Of a DNA stretch of 64,000 nucleotides, positions 34,324-43,925 are shown one piece after another (within the stretch, counting starts at the first letter, position 1; each line of letters starts with the position of its first letter). Origin of the DNA: Rhodoblastus acidophilus (GTDB lineage: Bacteria > Pseudomonadota > Alphaproteobacteria > Rhizobiales > Beijerinckiaceae); the NCBI RefSeq assembly GCF_900187365.1, contig NZ_FYDG01000002.1, positions 372,001 to 436,000 of the forward strand. Reading direction: 5' to 3'. Position numbers and translations under genes: made by a program. The notes under the pieces are model-generated. The model was not told the DNA's origin, made no database searches, and was given only the letters and a program-made list of their open reading frames with translations.

Positions 34324-35499
34324 ATGAACACCCGCTCCGCCGACCCCACGCTCGACCGCGCCATCGCCCTGCTCGACCGCCTCGTCGGCTTCGACACCGA
34401 AAGCGCGCGGAGCAATCTGGCGCTGATCGACTTCGTCGAGGATTACCTGCTTGGCCTCGGCGCCCGCTTCACGCGCATTCCCAGCGCCGAGGGGGACAAG
34501 GCGGCGCTGTTCGTCAGCTTCGGCCCCGAGGGCGATGGCGGGGTGCTGCTCTCCGGCCACACCGACGTGGTTCCCGTGAAAGACCAGCCCTGGTCCTCGC
34601 CGCCCTTCTCGCTGCGCCGCGACGGCGGGCGTCTTTATGGACGGGGAACCTGCGACATGAAGGGGTTTGACGCGCTCTGCCTCGCGATGGCGCCGGAATT
34701 TTCCCGCGCCGCGCTGAAGCAGCCGATCCATATCCTGCTGAGCTATGACGAGGAGACCACCTGCGCCGGCTGCCTGGATTCGATCGCCCGGTTCGGCCAG
34801 GACCTGCCCCGCCCCGCCCTCGCCATCATCGGCGAGCCCACGCTGATGCAGGTGGCCGACGCCCACAAGAGCGTCACGACCTATCGCACCGTCGTCACCG
34901 GCCACGAGGCCCATTCCTCGAAACCCTGGCTGGGCGTCAGCGCGGTGCATGTCGCCTGCGAACTGGTGGCCGCGCTGGAGACGATCGGCGTCGAGCTGCG
35001 CGCCGAATCCGATCCGCTCGGCCGGTTCGAGCCGGCATGGTCCACCGTCCATGTCGGGATGATTTCGGGCGGCACCGCGCGCAACATCATGGCCCGCCAA
35101 TGCGAGTTCGCCTGGGAGTTTCGCGGCCTGCCCGAAGCGCCGTTCGACCAGGCGCTGAAGAGGTTCGAGACCGTCTGCGACGAGGTGAAGGCGCGGCGGA
35201 TGAGCGGATTTCCCGGCGCGAAAATCGAAACCTTCGCCGACACGGTCGCGCCGGGGCTGCGCGCCGAAGCGGACTCCGCCGCCGCCACGCTGGCGCTGGC
35301 CCTGGCGCAGGCCAACCACACCATCGCCGTGCCCTACGCCACCGAGGCCGGGCAGTTTCAGCGCGGCGGCCTGCCCGCCGTCATCTGCGGGCCCGGCAGC
35401 ATCGACCAGGCGCACCAGCCCGACGAATATATCGAAATTTCCCAGCTCGAAGCGGGCCTCGCCTTTTTGCGCCGTCTCGCCGACCAGCTGTCGCGGTGA
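34324..35499 (+). CDS. argE: Acetylornithine deacetylase ArgE (M20 family)
   Basis: A 391-residue cytoplasmic zinc amidohydrolase. Metal and catalytic residues are visible: LSGHTDVVPV (His79, Asp81), GRGTCDMKGFDA (Asp111) and SYDEETTCAGC (Glu143, Glu144). A dimerisation domain follows around 180-290, and a last metal His is likely in GPGSIDQAHQPDEYI. It hydrolyses N-acetylornithine to ornithine in arginine synthesis. The start at 34324 follows an accATG after a short leader; no other arg gene is adjacent. Related M20 peptidases act on other N-acyl amino acids. Confidence 0.88.
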   Translation: MNTRSADPTLDRAIALLDRLVGFDTESARSNLALIDFVEDYLLGLGARFTRIPSAEGDKAALFVSFGPEGDGGVLLSGHTDVVPVKDQPWSSPPFSLRRDGGRLYGRGTCDMKGFDALCLAMAPEFSRAALKQPIHILLSYDEETTCAGCLDSIARFGQDLPRPALAIIGEPTLMQVADAHKSVTTYRTVVTGHEAHSSKPWLGVSAVHVACELVAALETIGVELRAESDPLGRFEPAWSTVHVGMISGGTARNIMARQCEFAWEFRGLPEAPFDQALKRFETVCDEVKARRMSGFPGAKIETFADTVAPGLRAEADSAAATLALALAQANHTIAVPYATEAGQFQRGGLPAVICGPGSIDQAHQPDEYIEISQLEAGLAFLRRLADQLSR

Positions 35500-35573
35500 G
35501 CCGCAAAGACTGGCGAACGCCGCGTCGCACCCACATATGCAGGTTTCACGACATTGCGAGTTCCATCTGACGC

Positions 35574-36290
35574 ATGACCTACGGCGCCACAATCGAAGAC
35601 GCGCGCACGCCCGCGAAAGCCAAGGCGCAGCTGCTGCGCGTGTCCCGCCTCCGCAAGAGCTATGCGACGCCGCAAGGCCCGGTCGCCGTGCTGAGAGGGG
35701 TCGATCTTACGCTGGAGTCCGGCGAAAGCATGGCGCTGATGGGCGAATCCGGCAGCGGCAAGAGCACGCTGCTGCATCTCATCGGCGGGCTGGACACCGC
35801 CGAGGCCGGTGAGATTCTGATCGACGGCGCCGACGCGACGCGGCTTTCCGACGCCGGGCGCGCGGCGCTGCGGCGGGAGACGCTGGCGGTCGTGTTCCAG
35901 CAGTTCAACCTGATCCCCAGCCTGACCGTGCGCGCCAATGTCGCGTTTCAGGCGCGGCTCGCCGGGCGCTTCGATCCCGCCTGGACCGATGAGCTGATCC
36001 GCCGGCTGAAGCTTGAAAACCTGCTGGAGCGCTATCCCGAGCAGCTGTCCGGCGGGCAGCAGCAGCGCGCCGCCATCGGCCGGGCGCTGGCCGTGCGCCC
36101 GCGCCTGCTGCTGGCCGACGAGCCCACCGGCAATCTCGACGAGGCCACGGCCGACGAATTCATGGCGCTGGCGCTCGACGTCGTCGCCGCCACCGGCTGC
36201 GGCTTCCTGATGGTGACCCATAGCGAGCGGCTGGCGGCGAAGCTCCAGCGGCAAGTCCGCCTCAGCGCGGGAGTGATCGACCGGCCGTGA
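35574..36290 (+). CDS. LolD/AttE-like ABC transporter ATP-binding protein
   Basis: A 238-residue ATPase of the MacB/LolD (type VII) group. Walker A GESGSGKST is at 57-65, the signature is LSGGQQQRAAIGRAL, Walker B is LLLADEPTGNLD, and the switch His is in TH of LMVTHS. These ATPases drive mechanotransmission rather than classic import. It overlaps the permease start (GTGA), and the operon ends in an AttH-like lipocalin, matching an AttEFGH module. Confidence 0.85.
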   Translation: MTYGATIEDARTPAKAKAQLLRVSRLRKSYATPQGPVAVLRGVDLTLESGESMALMGESGSGKSTLLHLIGGLDTAEAGEILIDGADATRLSDAGRAALRRETLAVVFQQFNLIPSLTVRANVAFQARLAGRFDPAWTDELIRRLKLENLLERYPEQLSGGQQQRAAIGRALAVRPRLLLADEPTGNLDEATADEFMALALDVVAATGCGFLMVTHSERLAAKLQRQVRLSAGVIDRP

Positions 36291-38767
36291 GACAGGTTTT
36301 CTGGACGCTCTCCACGCTGCTCAGCCATTGGCGCCGCCGCCCCGGCAATTTCGCGGCGCTGTTCGTCGGGCTGGCGATCGCCACGGCGCTGTGGAGCGGC
36401 GTGCAGGCGCTTAACGCGCAGGCGCGCAAGAGCTACGATCAGGCGGCGTCCGTTTTCTCCAGCGGCGGCGCGCAGAGCCTGACGCCGGCCAGCGGCGCCA
36501 CCGTTCCGCAGGACGCCTATATAAAACTGCGCCGCGCCGGCTGGAAGGTGTCGCCGGCGCTGGAAGCCGCCGTGCTGATCCATGGCGCGCCCTATCAGCT
36601 GATCGGCGTCGAGCCGCTCACCCTGCCGCGCGGCGGCCAACTCGGCGGCCAGATCGCCGCCCGGGCCGAGGGCGGGGATTTCGCCGCTTTTCTCGCGCCG
36701 CCCGGACAGACCATCGCGGCGCCCGACACGTTGCGCGACCTCGGCGCCAAAGAGGGCGACCGCGTCGCGCTCGACACGGGCAAGATCCTGCCGCCGTTGC
36801 GGTCGAGCGCCCTGGCGCCGCCCGGCGCGCTGACGGTCGATATCGGCGTGGCGCAAACCCTGCTCGACCGTCCCGGGCAGGTCTCGCGGCTGATGCTGCT
36901 GAAAAAGCCGGACGCCGGAACGCCGCCGCTCGCCTCCGTCGTCGGCGAGGCCCTGCGCCTGCCGCCGCCGGGCGAGGAGGAGGCCGACCTGAAGCGGCTG
37001 ACCGAAAGTTTTCACCTCAACCTCACCGCCTTCGGCCTGCTGGCCTTTCTCGTCGGCCTGTTCATCGTCCACGCGGCGTTCGGGCTGGCGTTCGAGCAAA
37101 GGCTGCCGATGGTGCGGACCCTGCGCGCGGTCGGCGCCTCCACCCGCACGCTGGGCGCCGCCCTGTTCGCCGAAGTGGCGCTGCTGGCGCTGGTCGCCGG
37201 CGGTTGCGGCGTGATCGGCGGTTTCGAACTGGCGTCCGCGCTGCTGCCCAATGTCGCCGCCAGCCTCGACGCGCTCTATGGCGCGCGGGTGGCCGGACGG
37301 CTGGCGCTCGACCCGGTCTGGCTGCTGTCGGGGCTCGGCATCGCCCTCGCCGGCGCCCTGGCGGCGGCGGCGGGCGGCCTCGTCAAGACCTTGCGGCTGC
37401 CCATACTCGCGGCGGCGCAGCCGTTCGCGTGGCGCGAGGCGCAGCGGCGCTTCCTGCGGCGGCGCGCCATTCTGGCGCTGTTGGCGTTTGGCGCGGCGCT
37501 CGCCGCCTATGGGTTCGGCGACTCGCTCTATTCGGGTTTCGCGGTGCTCGCCGGCCTGCTGATCGGCGCGGCCCTGCTGCTGCCGGTTTTGCTGTCCGCC
37601 GCCTTGCGTCTTGGCGAGCGTTTCGCGCACGCGCCTTTGCCGAACTGGTTCTGGGCCGACAGCCGCCAGCAATTGCCCGGCCTTTCCCTCGCCCTCACCG
37701 CGCTGCTGCTGGCCTTCGCCACCAATGTCGGCGTCGGCGGCATGGTCGAGGGATTCCGCCAGACGTTTGCGCATTGGCTGGACGAGCGGCTGGCGGCGGA
37801 AGTCTATTTCGAGGCGGCGGGGGAGCCGCAGGCCCGGCGCATCGAAGATTGGCTCAAACGCCAACCCGAGGTTCAGGCGCTGCTGCCGGGGGCGAGCGCG
37901 TCGGTGCGGCTGTCGGGATGGCCGACCGGGGTGATCGGCATGGCCGCGGACGCCACCTATCGCGACCATTTCCCCATGCTCGACCAGACGCCCGACGCCT
38001 GGGACGCGATGAAGCGCGGCGACAGCGCCCTGATCAGCGAACAATTGTGGCGCCGCCTCAAGCTCGGGCTGGGATCGTCGCTCGATCTTCCGACCGCGCG
38101 CGGGATGTGGCGCGTGCAGGTCGTCGGCGTGTTTCCCGATTACGGCAATCCCAAGGGGCAGGTGCGGGTCGACATTGACGCGCTGTCGGCGCATTGGCCG
38201 GAGGCGCCGCGCGTGTCCTATGGCGTGCGGGTCGCGCCGGCGGAGGCGCCGCGCCTGATCGCGGCCCTGCAGGCGCGGTTCGGCCAGGATATCGCCCGCA
38301 TCGCCGATCAGGCGGCGATCCGCAAAATCTCCACGCGGATTTTCGAGCACACATTCGCGGTGACGACGGCGCTCAACACGCTGACCCTGGTGGTGTCGGC
38401 CATCGCCTTGCTCGCCAGCCTGACGACCCTCGCCGACATGCGTCTCGCCCAGGTCGCGCCGGTCTGGGCCAGCGGCGTGTCGCGGCGGCGGCTGGCGCAA
38501 CTCGAATTCCTGCGCATTGTCGCGCTCACCGCCGCCACCGCCATCGTGGCCGTGCCGCTCGGGCTGGCGCTGGCCTGGTGCCTCGTGGCGGTGGTGAACG
38601 TGCAGGCGTTCGGCTGGCGTCTGCCCTATGAAATGTTCCCGGCGCAATGGGCGAGCGTGCTGGCTTTGGCGCTGCTGACGGCGGCGGTGGCGGCGATCGC
38701 GCCGATCCTGCGTTTCGTCCGCACCACCCCGGCGCAACTGGCGAGGATTTTTGCCAATGAACGCTAA
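36287..38767 (+). CDS. FtsX-type ABC permease, two-repeat form (AttFG/LolCE-like)
   Basis: An 826-residue permease starting with GTG. It has an N-terminal helix at about 18-38 and a periplasmic domain. A first FtsX core of helices lies around 245-390, followed by more helices (about 400-450), a second periplasmic domain (about 480-660) and a second FtsX core near 685-820. It thus equals two FtsX units in one chain, where the plant-associated Att system has separate AttF and AttG. It overlaps both neighbours and ends 11 bases inside the lipocalin gene. Confidence 0.82.
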   Translation: MRQVFWTLSTLLSHWRRRPGNFAALFVGLAIATALWSGVQALNAQARKSYDQAASVFSSGGAQSLTPASGATVPQDAYIKLRRAGWKVSPALEAAVLIHGAPYQLIGVEPLTLPRGGQLGGQIAARAEGGDFAAFLAPPGQTIAAPDTLRDLGAKEGDRVALDTGKILPPLRSSALAPPGALTVDIGVAQTLLDRPGQVSRLMLLKKPDAGTPPLASVVGEALRLPPPGEEEADLKRLTESFHLNLTAFGLLAFLVGLFIVHAAFGLAFEQRLPMVRTLRAVGASTRTLGAALFAEVALLALVAGGCGVIGGFELASALLPNVAASLDALYGARVAGRLALDPVWLLSGLGIALAGALAAAAGGLVKTLRLPILAAAQPFAWREAQRRFLRRRAILALLAFGAALAAYGFGDSLYSGFAVLAGLLIGAALLLPVLLSAALRLGERFAHAPLPNWFWADSRQQLPGLSLALTALLLAFATNVGVGGMVEGFRQTFAHWLDERLAAEVYFEAAGEPQARRIEDWLKRQPEVQALLPGASASVRLSGWPTGVIGMAADATYRDHFPMLDQTPDAWDAMKRGDSALISEQLWRRLKLGLGSSLDLPTARGMWRVQVVGVFPDYGNPKGQVRVDIDALSAHWPEAPRVSYGVRVAPAEAPRLIAALQARFGQDIARIADQAAIRKISTRIFEHTFAVTTALNTLTLVVSAIALLASLTTLADMRLAQVAPVWASGVSRRRLAQLEFLRIVALTAATAIVAVPLGLALAWCLVAVVNVQAFGWRLPYEMFPAQWASVLALALLTAAVAAIAPILRFVRTTPAQLARIFANER

Positions 38768-39824
38768 GGCGCTGGCTTTCGTTCTGCTCGCGCTCGGCTC
38801 GCCCGCCGCCGCCCAGGGTTTCGCCGGGCTTGGCGGCGAGGCCGCCGGTTTCGAGCAGGTGGTTCCCGGCAAGCCGCTGGTCTTCCCGCAGGATTTCGGC
38901 GCGCATCCGACGTTCCGAACGGAATGGTGGTATCTCACCGCCAATCTCACCGACGAAACCGGCGCGCCCTATGGCGTGCAATGGACCTTGTTCCGTCAGG
39001 CCGGAACGCCGGGCGAGGAGCGGTCGGGCTGGGCCAACCAGAACGTCTGGATGGGCCATGCCGCCGTGACCACCGCAACCGACCACGTCTTCGCCGAGAC
39101 TTTCGCACGCGGCGGGGTTGGGCAGGCGGGCGCCCTCGCGCAGCCGTTCCACGCCTGGATCGACGACTGGAGTTTTTCCAGCGAGGGCGACGGGCTGGCG
39201 CGCGCCAAAATTTCCGCCAGCGGCGACGCGTTCCGCTACGCCTTCGATCTCGCCGCCGACGGGCCGCTGGCGCCCCAGGGCGACGGCGGCTTCAGCCTGA
39301 AATCCGACGAGGGCGGCGCCTCCTATTATTTCAGCCAGCCGTTCTACAAAATCTCCGGCGTCGTCACGCTGCGCGGCAAGGAGGTCAAGCTGAAGGGCCT
39401 CGCCTGGATGGACCGGGAGTGGAGCAGCCAGCCGCTCGGCAAGACGCAGAAGGGCTGGGACTGGTTTTCGCTGCATCTCGCCAGCGGCGAAAAAGTCATG
39501 CTGTTCCGGCTGCGCGACGAAACCGGCCGCGATTTTCAGGCGGGAACCTGGATTTCAGCCGGCGGCGCGCCGCAAAAACTCGACCGCGACGACATCGTGC
39601 TGACGCCCTTGGCGCAAAACGAGATCGCGGGCCGGACGCTGCCGGCGCGCTGGCGGGTGCAGGTGAAAAGCCGGGGCCTCGACGTCGAGACCAAACCGGT
39701 CAATCCCGCCAGCTTCATGGCGACCAGCTTCCCCTATTGGGAAGGCCCGATCGCCTTCGACGGCTCGCAACGCGGCGAAGGCTATCTCGAAATGACCGGC
39801 TACGCCCCTCAAGCCCAGCGGTGA
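38757..39824 (+). CDS. AttH/CrtC-family lipocalin-like periplasmic protein
   Basis: A 355-residue protein with a signal peptide (to about AAAQG, residues 17-21). The tandem lipocalin-like fold is marked by FPQDFGAHPTFRTEWWYLTANL (40-61) and WMDREWSSQPLG. CrtC relatives hydrate carotenoids, but most relatives next to FtsX-type ABC genes are AttH proteins of unknown ligand. Context favours binding of a lipid or lipoprotein-like molecule handled by the upstream transporter. The ATG overlaps the permease end; GAGGA precedes it. Its 3' end overlaps the convergent acyltransferase by 16 bases. Confidence 0.82.
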   Translation: MNAKALAFVLLALGSPAAAQGFAGLGGEAAGFEQVVPGKPLVFPQDFGAHPTFRTEWWYLTANLTDETGAPYGVQWTLFRQAGTPGEERSGWANQNVWMGHAAVTTATDHVFAETFARGGVGQAGALAQPFHAWIDDWSFSSEGDGLARAKISASGDAFRYAFDLAADGPLAPQGDGGFSLKSDEGGASYYFSQPFYKISGVVTLRGKEVKLKGLAWMDREWSSQPLGKTQKGWDWFSLHLASGEKVMLFRLRDETGRDFQAGTWISAGGAPQKLDRDDIVLTPLAQNEIAGRTLPARWRVQVKSRGLDVETKPVNPASFMATSFPYWEGPIAFDGSQRGEGYLEMTGYAPQAQR

Positions 39825-40954
39825 CGCCGGCCCCATTCGGTGATCGGCTCTTCCAGAATTTTCGTCATCACCCAGGCCAGCAGCACCGTCACCGGAAAGG
39901 CGGCGGTGGTGACGGCGACCTGCGCCGGCGTGCCGATGTCCGGCAGTCCCCCGAGGATCAGCCCGTGCATCAGGCCGAGCACGGCGAGATGGGTGAGATA
40001 GACGCTGTAGGAGATATTGCCGAAGAACCGCAGCACGCGCCCCTCGAAGCGCGGCGCCTCCGGCGCGCCCTTGACCAGCATGAGAATGAAGGCGCCGGCG
40101 CCGATCGACATCAGGAAGGGGCCGAAAATCTCGAAGCGCGGCCCGACCACCGAGCCGTCCCACTTCTGCAGCACGAAGGTCAGGACCATGCACAGGATCG
40201 GCGTCAGCCGCACATGCAGCTGATATTTCGCCCAGTCGATGGCGTCGTTCTTGACCAGAACCGCCAGGATCATGCCGGCCAGCAGCACATCGGCGGAGGT
40301 CGGCAGCAGGGCGACGGGGGCGATGGCAAGGTCGCCGTGCAGCACGCCATGGCCGCGCAGGGCGAGGCCGACCAGGCTCAGGCCGATCATCAGCGCCAGC
40401 CAGGCGCGGCGCGGCGTCAGCATCAGCAGGAAGGGCGCGACCAGATAGAACTGCTCCTCCAGCGCCAGCGTCCAGGTCGGCGACAGCCAATGCGCGCCGA
40501 CGCTTTGCACATGAATCAGGAAGTAATTCTGCAAGAACACCAGATAGGACCACAAAGGCAGCGGCGCGGCGCCGTCGGGCCATCGGTCTCCGAGCAGCCA
40601 GCCCAGCCCGAGAATGGCCAGCGTGGCGGTGAAATAGGTGGGAAAGGTGCGGCAAACCCGGCGCAGATAGAACACGCGCAAAAAATTGCCGGCGTGCATT
40701 TTCTCGACGATCAAGCGCCCCACCAGATAGCCGCTGAGGACGAAAAACACCAGAACGGCCGTCCAGCCGACGCAGAGCACGCCGATCCCCGAAGGCACTT
40801 CGCCGTAATAATGCGAGACGATGACGAACAGCGTCATCAGTCCGCGCAACCCGTCGAGCGCGGGAATGCGAATGTCCGAGGTTTTGGGCGCGGCCCGCGC
40901 GGGCGCCTCGGCGAAATCCGCGGCGCCCGGGACGACCGAGGTGTCATAGGTCAT
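39809..40954 (-). CDS. Acyltransferase 3 family membrane protein
   Basis: A 381-residue integral membrane protein with about ten helices. The family motifs are IPALDGLRGL (30-39), the catalytic-type His48 in FVIVSHYYG, FFVLSGYLVGRL, and SPTWTLALEEQFYLVAP (around 160). Such proteins O-acylate surface polysaccharides or lipids (OafA/YrhL relatives). No glycan gene is adjacent, so the acceptor is unknown. It converges on the AttH-like gene with a 16-base overlap. Confidence 0.9.
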   Translation of the reverse strand: MTYDTSVVPGAADFAEAPARAAPKTSDIRIPALDGLRGLMTLFVIVSHYYGEVPSGIGVLCVGWTAVLVFFVLSGYLVGRLIVEKMHAGNFLRVFYLRRVCRTFPTYFTATLAILGLGWLLGDRWPDGAAPLPLWSYLVFLQNYFLIHVQSVGAHWLSPTWTLALEEQFYLVAPFLLMLTPRRAWLALMIGLSLVGLALRGHGVLHGDLAIAPVALLPTSADVLLAGMILAVLVKNDAIDWAKYQLHVRLTPILCMVLTFVLQKWDGSVVGPRFEIFGPFLMSIGAGAFILMLVKGAPEAPRFEGRVLRFFGNISYSVYLTHLAVLGLMHGLILGGLPDIGTPAQVAVTTAAFPVTVLLAWVMTKILEEPITEWGRRHRWA

Positions 40955-41014
40955 GGAGAAGGCCCCGATGAGACCCCGAGCGTAGCGTTACGGAATGAAT
41001 CCCGCGTAAACGGT

Positions 41015-41668
41015 TCAGCCCGGGCGGAAACGCCAGACGCCGGCGCGCTTGACCTCGCTGTCCTCCAGCGCGCGGGTGACGGGGACGCGATAATGCGCGA
41101 TCTCCTCCAGCCGGTCGCGGGCGAGATAGGTGCGGCCGGGATCGCCGATCAGGACCAGGGCGCCGCGTCGGGAGAGGGTTTCAAGCCAGTCCGTAATGGC
41201 GCGGGCCATGTCGCGCTCATAGGAGACGTCGCCGGCGAGGGCGACGTCCCAGCCGTCGTCGGCGCCGATGGCGACGTCGCGCGGAACGATCGTCACATCA
41301 TTGGCTTCGGCGTTGAGCCGCATCGCCTCCAGCGCGAAAGCGTCGATATCGCAGGCCTCGACCCGGGCGGCGCCGGCCTTGGCCGCGGCCATGGCGACAA
41401 GGCCGGACCCCGAGGCGAAATCCAGCACGCGCTTGCCGGCCACGGTCTCGGGATGATCGAGAATATAGCGCGCCAGCGCCTGCCCGCCCGCCCAGGCGAA
41501 GGCCCAGAACGGCGGCGGCAGGCCGATCTCGCCGAGTTCGTCCTCGGTCTTTTGCCACAGTTCGGTCGCCTCGTCCGCGACATGCAGCACGATTTCCGGC
41601 GCGTGCGGCGTCGGCTTGAGGCGGGTTTCCGCGCGGATGAAGGCGGCGCGGTCGGCGATGACGGTCAA
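41015..41668 (-). CDS. Class I SAM-dependent methyltransferase (Nnt1/ETFB-lysine-type)
   Basis: A 217-residue cytoplasmic methyltransferase with motif I VLDFASGSGLVAMAAAKAGA (81-100), an acidic post-I residue in VEACDID, and motif III/IV DVALAGDVSYERDMA. It resembles COG3897 enzymes, which methylate protein lysines or small amines. Translation starts at TTG 41668, overlapping the fadD stop (TTGA), with AAGGAG seven bases upstream. This supports coupling to the acyl-CoA synthetase gene. The substrate is unknown. Confidence 0.82.
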   Translation of the reverse strand: MTVIADRAAFIRAETRLKPTPHAPEIVLHVADEATELWQKTEDELGEIGLPPPFWAFAWAGGQALARYILDHPETVAGKRVLDFASGSGLVAMAAAKAGAARVEACDIDAFALEAMRLNAEANDVTIVPRDVAIGADDGWDVALAGDVSYERDMARAITDWLETLSRRGALVLIGDPGRTYLARDRLEEIAHYRVPVTRALEDSEVKRAGVWRFRPG

Positions 41669-43347
41669 AGCATCTCCTTCAACTGGCGCCGCAACACCTT
41701 GCCGACATTCGACTTGGGCAGATCCTCGCGGAAGATGAAGGCGCGCGGCGTCTTGTAGCCGGTCAGCCGCTCGCGGCAAAACGCGCGCAGGCTTTCCTCG
41801 GTCAGCCCGTCGTCGCGCGGCACGACGAAGGCCACCACCTCCTCGCCGCTCGCGGCGCTGGGGCGGCCGACGACGGCGGCCTCGCGCACGTCCGGGTGCT
41901 CGACCAGAACGTCCTCGACCTCGTTGGGATAGACGTTGAAGCCGGAGACGATGATGAGATCCTTGAGGCGATCGACGATCTTGATCTGGCCGTCGGCCAG
42001 CAGCACGCCGCCGTCGCCGGTGCGGAAGAAGCCGTCGGCGGTCGTCACCGCCTGGGTCGCCAGCGGCCGGTCCCAATAGCCGGCCATCACCTGCGGCCCG
42101 CGCGCGCAGATTTCCCCGGTTTCGCCCTGCGCCACCGGGCGCCCCTCGGCGTCGCGGATGGAAATTTCCGTGGAGGGCACGGGATAGCCGACCGTGCCGG
42201 TGAACGACTCGATGTCCGGCCGGTTGCAGCACAGGACCGGCGAGGTCTCGGACAGGCCGTAGCCTTCCAGCACCGGCTTGCCGGTGAGGTCGCGCCATTT
42301 GCGCGCCACCGCCGCCTGCATGGCCATGCCGCCGGCGATGCACAGGCGCATGGCGCTGAAATCGACTTTTTTGATGTCCGGGTGATCGGCCAGCGCGTTA
42401 TAGAGCGTGTTGACCCCGGCGAAAATGTGGAAACGGCTCTTGCGCAGCGTTTTGACGAAGCCGGCGATGTCGCGGGGATTGGCGATCAGCAGGCAGGCGC
42501 CGCCCTTGAGGATCTGGAACCAGAAACAGGCGGTCAAAGCGAAGATGTGATAGAGCGGCAGCGCCGTGACCATCACGGTGGGGGTGTCCGTCGGCAATTC
42601 GTCGCCGAACCAGTCGGCGCCCTGCTGCACATTGGCGACGAGATTGCGATGCAGCAGCATCGCGCCCTTGGCTGTGCCGGTGGTGCCGCCGGTATATTGC
42701 AGCACGGCGAGATCGTCGCCCGACAAGGGCGCCGGCGCGGGAAGCCGGGGCGCCTCCGCCAGCACCTGGGCGAAGGAGATCGCCCCGGCCATCGGCGCCT
42801 CGGGCACCAGTTTCTTGACCCGGCGCGAGACGAAATTGACCAGATGGCCCTTGAGGCCGATCAGGTCGCCCGCCGCCATCAGGATGACCTGCTCGACCGG
42901 CAGCCGGTCGCGCACGGCGGCGACGGTCGGGCCGAAATTCTCCAGCACGAACAGAAAGCGCGGCGTGGAATCGACCAGCTGAAACTCCAGCTCGCGCGAG
43001 GTGTAGAGCGGGTTGACGTTCACCACCACGCCGCCGGCCAGCAGGACGCCGAGCATCACCGCCGGATAGGCCATCACATTGGGGGCCATGATGGCGGCGC
43101 GCTCGCCCTTTTTAAAACCCTTGGACTGCAGCCAGGCCGCGACCTTGTCGGCGGCCACGCCCATCTGCTCGTAGGTGAGGCGTGCGCCAAAACTTTCGGC
43201 GACGACGCGGCCGCCGAATTTCTGGCGGGCGCCGCGCCAGAGATCGGCCAGCGTGGGGTAAGGCGGCTCGGACATTTCCAGCGGACGCCCTGGCGGATAA
43301 TGCGCCAGCCAGGGACGCGCGGCGATCAGCTCTGCGGTCGCATTCAT
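41665..43347 (-). CDS. fadD: Long-chain-fatty-acid--CoA ligase (FadD-type)
   Basis: A 560-residue adenylate-forming enzyme that activates fatty acids to acyl-CoA. The AMP-binding P-loop YTGGTTGTAKG is at 218-228, the A5-type motif is GYGLSETSPVLC, and RTGDGGVLLADGQIKIVDRLKDLI and the catalytic Lys region PKSNVGKVLRR are at the end. The ATG at 43347 has GGGGAAGAAC directly upstream. It is co-directional with, and overlaps, the methyltransferase gene. Confidence 0.92.
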   Translation of the reverse strand: MNATAELIAARPWLAHYPPGRPLEMSEPPYPTLADLWRGARQKFGGRVVAESFGARLTYEQMGVAADKVAAWLQSKGFKKGERAAIMAPNVMAYPAVMLGVLLAGGVVVNVNPLYTSRELEFQLVDSTPRFLFVLENFGPTVAAVRDRLPVEQVILMAAGDLIGLKGHLVNFVSRRVKKLVPEAPMAGAISFAQVLAEAPRLPAPAPLSGDDLAVLQYTGGTTGTAKGAMLLHRNLVANVQQGADWFGDELPTDTPTVMVTALPLYHIFALTACFWFQILKGGACLLIANPRDIAGFVKTLRKSRFHIFAGVNTLYNALADHPDIKKVDFSAMRLCIAGGMAMQAAVARKWRDLTGKPVLEGYGLSETSPVLCCNRPDIESFTGTVGYPVPSTEISIRDAEGRPVAQGETGEICARGPQVMAGYWDRPLATQAVTTADGFFRTGDGGVLLADGQIKIVDRLKDLIIVSGFNVYPNEVEDVLVEHPDVREAAVVGRPSAASGEEVVAFVVPRDDGLTEESLRAFCRERLTGYKTPRAFIFREDLPKSNVGKVLRRQLKEML

Positions 43348-43522
43348 GTTCTTCCCCCCTGTCGTTGTAATTAGTTTATAGATGAACAATTACGAGCCGC
43401 TTGACAAGGGCTCCCCGGCGCGTGCGGCGAAACTTGACGCGGCGCGGGCGAAAGGCGAAGGTTCGGCTCGGGCCGCAAATTGGCGGCTTCATGATAGGAT
43501 TCTCGTCGAGCGAGGTCGAGAG

Positions 43523-43918
43523 ATGTTCTATTTCACCGCCCTGACCACACTGATCTCCGTGCTGTTTTACGGCTGGCTCGGCTATCGGGTCGGCGCGGCG
43601 CGGGGCGCTTATGGGATCGCGGCCCCGGCGGTTTCCGGCCACCCGATGTTCGAGCGGCTCTATCGCGTCCAGATGAACACGCTGGAGAACCTGCCGATCT
43701 ATCTCGCGGGCCTGTGGATGTTCGCGCTTTATGTCAGCGACATCGGCGCGGCGGGGCTCGGACTGGTCTGGCTGGTCGGGCGCGCGCTTTACGCCCGCGC
43801 CTATGTGGAGGATCCCAAGCGCCGCACCGCCGGTTTCGTGATTTCCTCGGCGGCGACGGTGCTGCTCTGCGTCGGCGCGATCGGCGATATCTGCATGCGC
43901 CTCGCGCTGGGCGATTGA
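43523..43918 (+). CDS. MAPEG family membrane protein
   Basis: A 131-residue, four-helix membrane protein with FERLYRVQMNTLENLPIYLAGL and YARAYVEDPKRRTAGF, the MAPEG signature (glutathione-dependent leukotriene synthase/microsomal GST-like family). The bacterial role is usually undefined. The frame is open from 43382, but GAGGTCGAGAG before 43523 and the normal family length favour the later start. Divergent from fadD, convergent with the decarboxylase operon. Confidence 0.85.
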   Translation: MFYFTALTTLISVLFYGWLGYRVGAARGAYGIAAPAVSGHPMFERLYRVQMNTLENLPIYLAGLWMFALYVSDIGAAGLGLVWLVGRALYARAYVEDPKRRTAGFVISSAATVLLCVGAIGDICMRLALGD

Positions 43919-43925
43919 GCCGGCC

